Positions 34,421 to 36,700 of a DNA stretch of 36,700 nt are shown piece after piece. Source of the stretch: an uncultured Aquiluna sp. (GTDB lineage: Bacteria > Actinomycetota > Actinomycetes > Actinomycetales > Microbacteriaceae); contig CAJXOD010000012.1 in assembly GCA_913057795.1 (NCBI GenBank), positions 1 through 36,700 of the forward strand. Direction: 5' to 3'. The notes beneath the pieces are model-generated. The model was not told where the DNA came from and did not search any database. It worked only from the letters and a program-made list of their open reading frames with translations. The position numbers were made by a program, and so were the translations under genes. The first letter of the stretch is position 1, and each line of letters opens with the position of its first letter.

Positions 34421-34657
34421 ATGGCAGCGTACTGCCAGGTGACGCAAACAGGACCGCAGTTCGGTCACAAAGTTTCGCACGCCCAGAACAAGACCAAGCG
34501 TCGTTTTGACCCGAACATCCAAAAGAAGACTTACTTCGTTCCTTCATTGGGACGAAAGGTTACTTTGACCCTTTCTGTGAAGGGCATCAAGACAATCGAC
34601 GTTCGCGGTATCGACTCGGTAATCTCCGAGATGGTTTCTCGCGGCCAGAAGATCTAG
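34421..34657 (+). CDS. rpmB: 50S ribosomal protein L28
   Basis: L28 of the large subunit, 78 residues, with CQVTQTGPQFGHKVSHAQNK and TKRRFDPNIQKKTYFVPSLG. Only one cysteine (Cys5) is present, so the zinc ribbon of the four-Cys form is absent. AGGAGG precedes the ATG. It heads a cluster rpmB-rpmG-rpsN directly downstream of the zinc operon. In Streptomyces and Mycobacterium such zinc-free copies are Zur-controlled alternates. Here it may be the only copy. Confidence 0.95.
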   Translation: MAAYCQVTQTGPQFGHKVSHAQNKTKRRFDPNIQKKTYFVPSLGRKVTLTLSVKGIKTIDVRGIDSVISEMVSRGQKI

Positions 34658-34667
34658 GAAGCAATAG

Positions 34668-34835
34668 ATGGCCAAGGATAAGGACGTACGTCCAATCATC
34701 AAGCTGAAGTCCACTGCGGGCACAGGCTTTACATATGTAACTAAGAAGAACCGTCGTAACGACCCAGACCGTATCAGTCTGAAGAAGTACGACCCAGTAG
34801 TGCGTAAGCACGTCGAATTCCGCGAGGAGCGCTAA
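34668..34835 (+). CDS. rpmG: 50S ribosomal protein L33
   Basis: L33 of the large subunit, 55 residues: starts [20 protein letters not shown], has [20 protein letters not shown] and ends VEFREER. All four zinc-ribbon cysteines are absent, which defines the C-minus form. The ATG at 34668 lies 10 nt after rpmB and 4 nt separate its stop from rpsN. Confidence 0.95.
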   Translation: MAKDKDVRPIIKLKSTAGTGFTYVTKKNRRNDPDRISLKKYDPVVRKHVEFREER

Positions 34836-34839
34836 ACAC

Positions 34840-35145
34840 ATGGCAAAGAAGTCGAAGATAGCTCGTAACGAGCAGCGCAAGGTAATTGTTGAGCGCTACG
34901 CAGTAAAGCGTCTAGAACTAAAGAAGGCTTTGGTTGACCCAGCCTCAACCGTCGCGCAGAAAGAAGCAGCCCGAGTGGGGCTTCAGAAGCTTCCTAGAAA
35001 CGCAAGCCCAGTGCGCGTTCGTAGCCGTGACCTAATTGACGGTCGTCCACGTGGAGTGCTATCCAAGTTCGGTATCAGCCGTGTTCGTTTCCGCGACATG
35101 GCACACAAGGGTGAGCTTCCGGGTATCACCAAGTCAAGCTGGTAA
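34840..35145 (+). CDS. rpsN: 30S ribosomal protein S14 (long, zinc-free type)
   Basis: S14 of the small-subunit head, 101 residues, the long type without the CxxC-x13-CxxC zinc module. The conserved [20 protein letters not shown] and [20 protein letters not shown] are present and it ends ITKSSW. It closes the rpmB-rpmG-rpsN cluster and is followed by a strong terminator. Whether a short zinc-binding S14 exists elsewhere cannot be seen here. Confidence 0.96.
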   Translation: MAKKSKIARNEQRKVIVERYAVKRLELKKALVDPASTVAQKEAARVGLQKLPRNASPVRVRSRDLIDGRPRGVLSKFGISRVRFRDMAHKGELPGITKSSW

Positions 35146-35437
35146 ATACTTTTTATAACTAATCCCGTCCGCCTAGGCCAAAGCCAAGGTGGACGGGATT
35201 TTTTTGTTTTAGCCGGTGGGCCCGTTGGCACCGGGGCAGCAGAAACTACTTCCGAATCTTGATAGCTAAATCCTGAGCGGGGGTAATTTCTCTCCAAAAA
35301 GCCATAAAAGTGCCTACATCCCCCAAAAATGGCGGAAATCCAAGCGCGCAACACGCCGAGGCGAGTGCATTGACACCGGCGCAGGGGCTATAAGTTGATT
35401 GAGACATAACTGTCCACAAATTGTCCAGGAGGACCAT
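35146..35437. other. rpsN-HU intergenic region
   Basis: After the terminator this 292-nt gap holds a GC-rich hairpin CCGGTG-N10-CACCGG at 35213-35234 without a T run, then about 130 nt with no supported gene, a TTGACA at 35370-35375 with TATAAG at 35389-35394 (spacer 13, shorter than normal), and the HU ribosome site AGGAGG. I see no tRNA or clear open frame here. A small RNA is possible but not shown. Confidence 0.5.
35161..35206 (+). terminator. Rho-independent terminator after rpsN
   Basis: The stem AATCCCGTCC (35161-35170) pairs with GGACGGGATT (35191-35200), extended inward by GCCT/AGGT with one wobble, and is followed by a T run to 35205. It ends the rpmB-rpmG-rpsN transcript. Confidence 0.92.
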
Positions 35438-35710
35438 ATGAACAAGAGCGAGCTAGTTGCCGCAGTTGCACAACACACCGGAGAATCTCAGGCAGCAGTA
35501 AGCCGAGTTATCGACGCAATGTTTGACACCATCGGCGCATCAATAGCATCAGGCGACAAGGTCACCATTCCTGGTTACCTAAGCGTCTCAAAGGGTCACC
35601 GTGCAGCACGTGCGGGCCGTAACCCACAGACCGGCGCAACCATTCAGATTGCAGCAGCTAACACCGTAAAGGTTTCAGCAGGCAGCAAGCTAAAGGCGTC
35701 AGTCAAGTAA
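35438..35710 (+). CDS. HU-family DNA-binding protein
   Basis: A histone-like nucleoid protein that bends DNA and stabilises open structures, including at origins. It has 90 residues from ATG 35438, starting MNKSELVAAVAQHTGESQAA and containing the beta-arm signature GYLSVSKGHRAARAGRNPQT. It is the short HU form without the Lys/Ala-rich C-terminal tail seen in mycobacterial and streptomycete HupB/HupS. AGGAGG lies 5 nt before the ATG. The open frame runs 13 codons further upstream, but nothing supports that start. Confidence 0.94.
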   Translation: MNKSELVAAVAQHTGESQAAVSRVIDAMFDTIGASIASGDKVTIPGYLSVSKGHRAARAGRNPQTGATIQIAAANTVKVSAGSKLKASVK

Positions 35711-35729
35711 CTCAAGTATTTAACCTAGA

Positions 35730-35759
35730 AGCGGCGTCTTTGATTAGGCGCTGCTTTTT
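35730..35759 (+). terminator. Rho-independent terminator after the HU gene
   Basis: AGCGGCGTCT (35730-35739) pairs with AGGCGCTGCT (35746-35755) over ten positions with two G-T pairs, loop TTGATT, followed by TTTTC. It closes the monocistronic HU transcript. Confidence 0.85.
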
Positions 35760-35785
35760 CGTTTCTCTGGAATAGGCTTGGAGGC

Positions 35786-36250
35786 ATGAATAGCAAGTCT
35801 CGCTCCTACACTTTGGTCTTTATGCAATTCTTGCTAATTGCGCTGTTGTTATTGTCACCCAGACAAAGATCTCCTTACGGCGCTGCCAGTGAAATTATTG
35901 GCGTGTTTGGAGTGACCCTGATCTCTCTTGGCTCAGGTGTGTTGTTGGTTAGCTTTATCAGTCTGGGCAATTCTCTAACCGCCCTTGCGATCCCTAAAGA
36001 CAATGGGACCCTTGTTACCCACGGAATCTACTCACGGGTTAGGCACCCGATTTATTTTGGTTTACTTGTGATGAGCCTTGGAGTGATGCTCGATGCCGGC
36101 TACTGGCCACAGATCATTGTCGTGATGCTGCTTTATGTGCTGCTTGGAAACAAGGCGGATTTCGAGGAATCGATGTTGCGCGAGCGATACCCAGAGTACA
36201 AAAAATACTCCGAGAGGACACCGCGGTTTTTCCCGAGGCTCGGTAGGTGA
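35786..36250 (+). CDS. Isoprenylcysteine carboxylmethyltransferase-like membrane protein
   Basis: A 154-residue membrane protein of the ICMT/PEMT-like methyltransferase family, with about four helices (8-24, 36-60, 85-105, 107-120). The SAM-binding signature is HGIYSRVRHPIYFGLL and the C-terminal FEESMLRERYPEYKKY, both typical of the family. Bacterial members methylate varied small or lipid substrates; the true substrate is unknown. ATG 35786 is preceded by TTGGAGG. Its stop overlaps the next start by 4 nt (GTGA). Confidence 0.87.
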   Translation: MNSKSRSYTLVFMQFLLIALLLLSPRQRSPYGAASEIIGVFGVTLISLGSGVLLVSFISLGNSLTALAIPKDNGTLVTHGIYSRVRHPIYFGLLVMSLGVMLDAGYWPQIIVVMLLYVLLGNKADFEESMLRERYPEYKKYSERTPRFFPRLGR

Positions 36251-36700
36251 AGCTAAAAACCTCTAATCACGCCCTGCAGGCAATAGCTGTCGTTCTTGCT
36301 GCGGGTCTACTAAGCGTTGTTGTTGGCCTGGTCATTGCCGGCGGTGCGGGTCCACTTCAGTTCTCTGACCCAGGTCCTGTAGTTCGCTGGGGAGCCCCAT
36401 TTGCCAAGCTGGTTATGAACTTTGCGATGGCAACCACAGTGGGGTCTTTGGTGCTTTCGGCATTTGCCGGAAACGAAGAGGAGCGGTCGAAACTATCTCG
36501 AGTTGCCAGCGCGGCTGCAGCCCTTTGGGTAGGTGCTGCTGCTGTCAACTTCGTTATGACCTACCTAAGCGTCTCGGGATCCGCTATCTCTTATGGCTCA
36601 ACATTTTCCGATGGTCTCTGGTTGTTTGCAACCGAGATTGAACTCGGGACACTTTTGGTTTGGAATCTAGGTTTTGCGTTTCTGCTGAGCCTTTCCACAC
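36247..36700 (+). CDS. CopD / cytochrome c oxidase assembly-type membrane protein (partial)
   Basis: The first 151 codons of a polytopic membrane protein run off the window. It starts at GTG 36247, overlapping the previous stop. Visible features are a first helix (about 10-33), then FSDPGPVVRWGAPFAKLVMN, a second helix with TTVGSLVLSAFAG, and further helices around 85-110 and 132-150. This pattern fits the actinobacterial fused CopD/CtaG-type proteins used in copper handling and cytochrome oxidase assembly. Only the N-terminal half-domain can be seen, so the assignment is moderate. Confidence 0.65.
   Translation, partial: MKLKTSNHALQAIAVVLAAGLLSVVVGLVIAGGAGPLQFSDPGPVVRWGAPFAKLVMNFAMATTVGSLVLSAFAGNEEERSKLSRVASAAAALWVGAAAVNFVMTYLSVSGSAISYGSTFSDGLWLFATEIELGTLLVWNLGFAFLLSLST

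Overview
The window is a chromosomal replication-origin region of a compact actinobacterium, most likely a small-genome Microbacteriaceae of the freshwater Luna type (Rhodoluna/Aquiluna-like). That placement is an inference. It rests on the order gyrA-gyrB-DUF721-recF-dnaN-oriC-dnaA // rpmH-rnpA-yidD-yidC-jag-rsmG-parA-parB, the actinobacterial protein styles, a base composition near half G+C, and very tight gene packing with many GTG/TTG starts and overlaps of 1 to 8 nt. No insertion sequence, phage, CRISPR array, tRNA or rRNA gene was seen.

Layout. (1) Positions 1-9053, minus strand: gyrA (its end lies outside the window), gyrB, a DciA-like DUF721 gene, recF, dnaN, an oriC with DnaA boxes and an AT-rich unwinding element (about 7319-7560), and dnaA with a second DnaA-box group in its upstream region. 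(2) 9198-14108, plus strand: rpmH, rnpA, yidD, yidC, jag, rsmG, a doubtful small ORF, parA and parB, with two parS sites (11454-11469 and 12266-12281). (3) 14105-20260, minus strand: a D-Ala-D-Ala ligase, a PLP aminotransferase, trxA, trxB, murJ, a very short DUF6049-like membrane protein and a Nudix hydrolase. (4) 20300-25842, plus strand: CCA-adding enzyme, rpsF-ssb-rpsR-rplI, dnaB and two small membrane proteins. The rplI-dnaB gap carries five perfect TTATCCACA boxes. (5) 25856-27743, minus strand: purB and a holin-4 family membrane protein. (6) 27782-31198: an E1alpha/E1beta/E2 2-oxoacid dehydrogenase operon without E3. (7) 31206-34298: a zinc-uptake operon (binding protein, ATPase, permease) ending in a Fur-family regulator. 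Its promoter has a Zur-like operator and looks leaderless. (8) 34421-36700: rpmB-rpmG-rpsN, an HU gene, an isoprenylcysteine methyltransferase-like gene and the start of a CopD/cytochrome-oxidase-assembly membrane protein.

How it works together. DnaA, DnaN, RecF, gyrase, ParAB-parS, SSB and DnaB form a replication and segregation neighbourhood. RpmH/RnpA/YidD/YidC/Jag/RsmG is the usual ribosome and membrane-insertion block. The zinc operon lies beside ribosomal proteins (L28, L33, S14) that lack zinc-ribbon cysteines, so little zinc would be needed in these subunits. The most notable non-coding signal is the DnaA-box cluster before dnaB. It has more perfect boxes than the dnaA-dnaN intergenic region and would be a good candidate for DnaA control of helicase supply or for a DnaA-titrating site.
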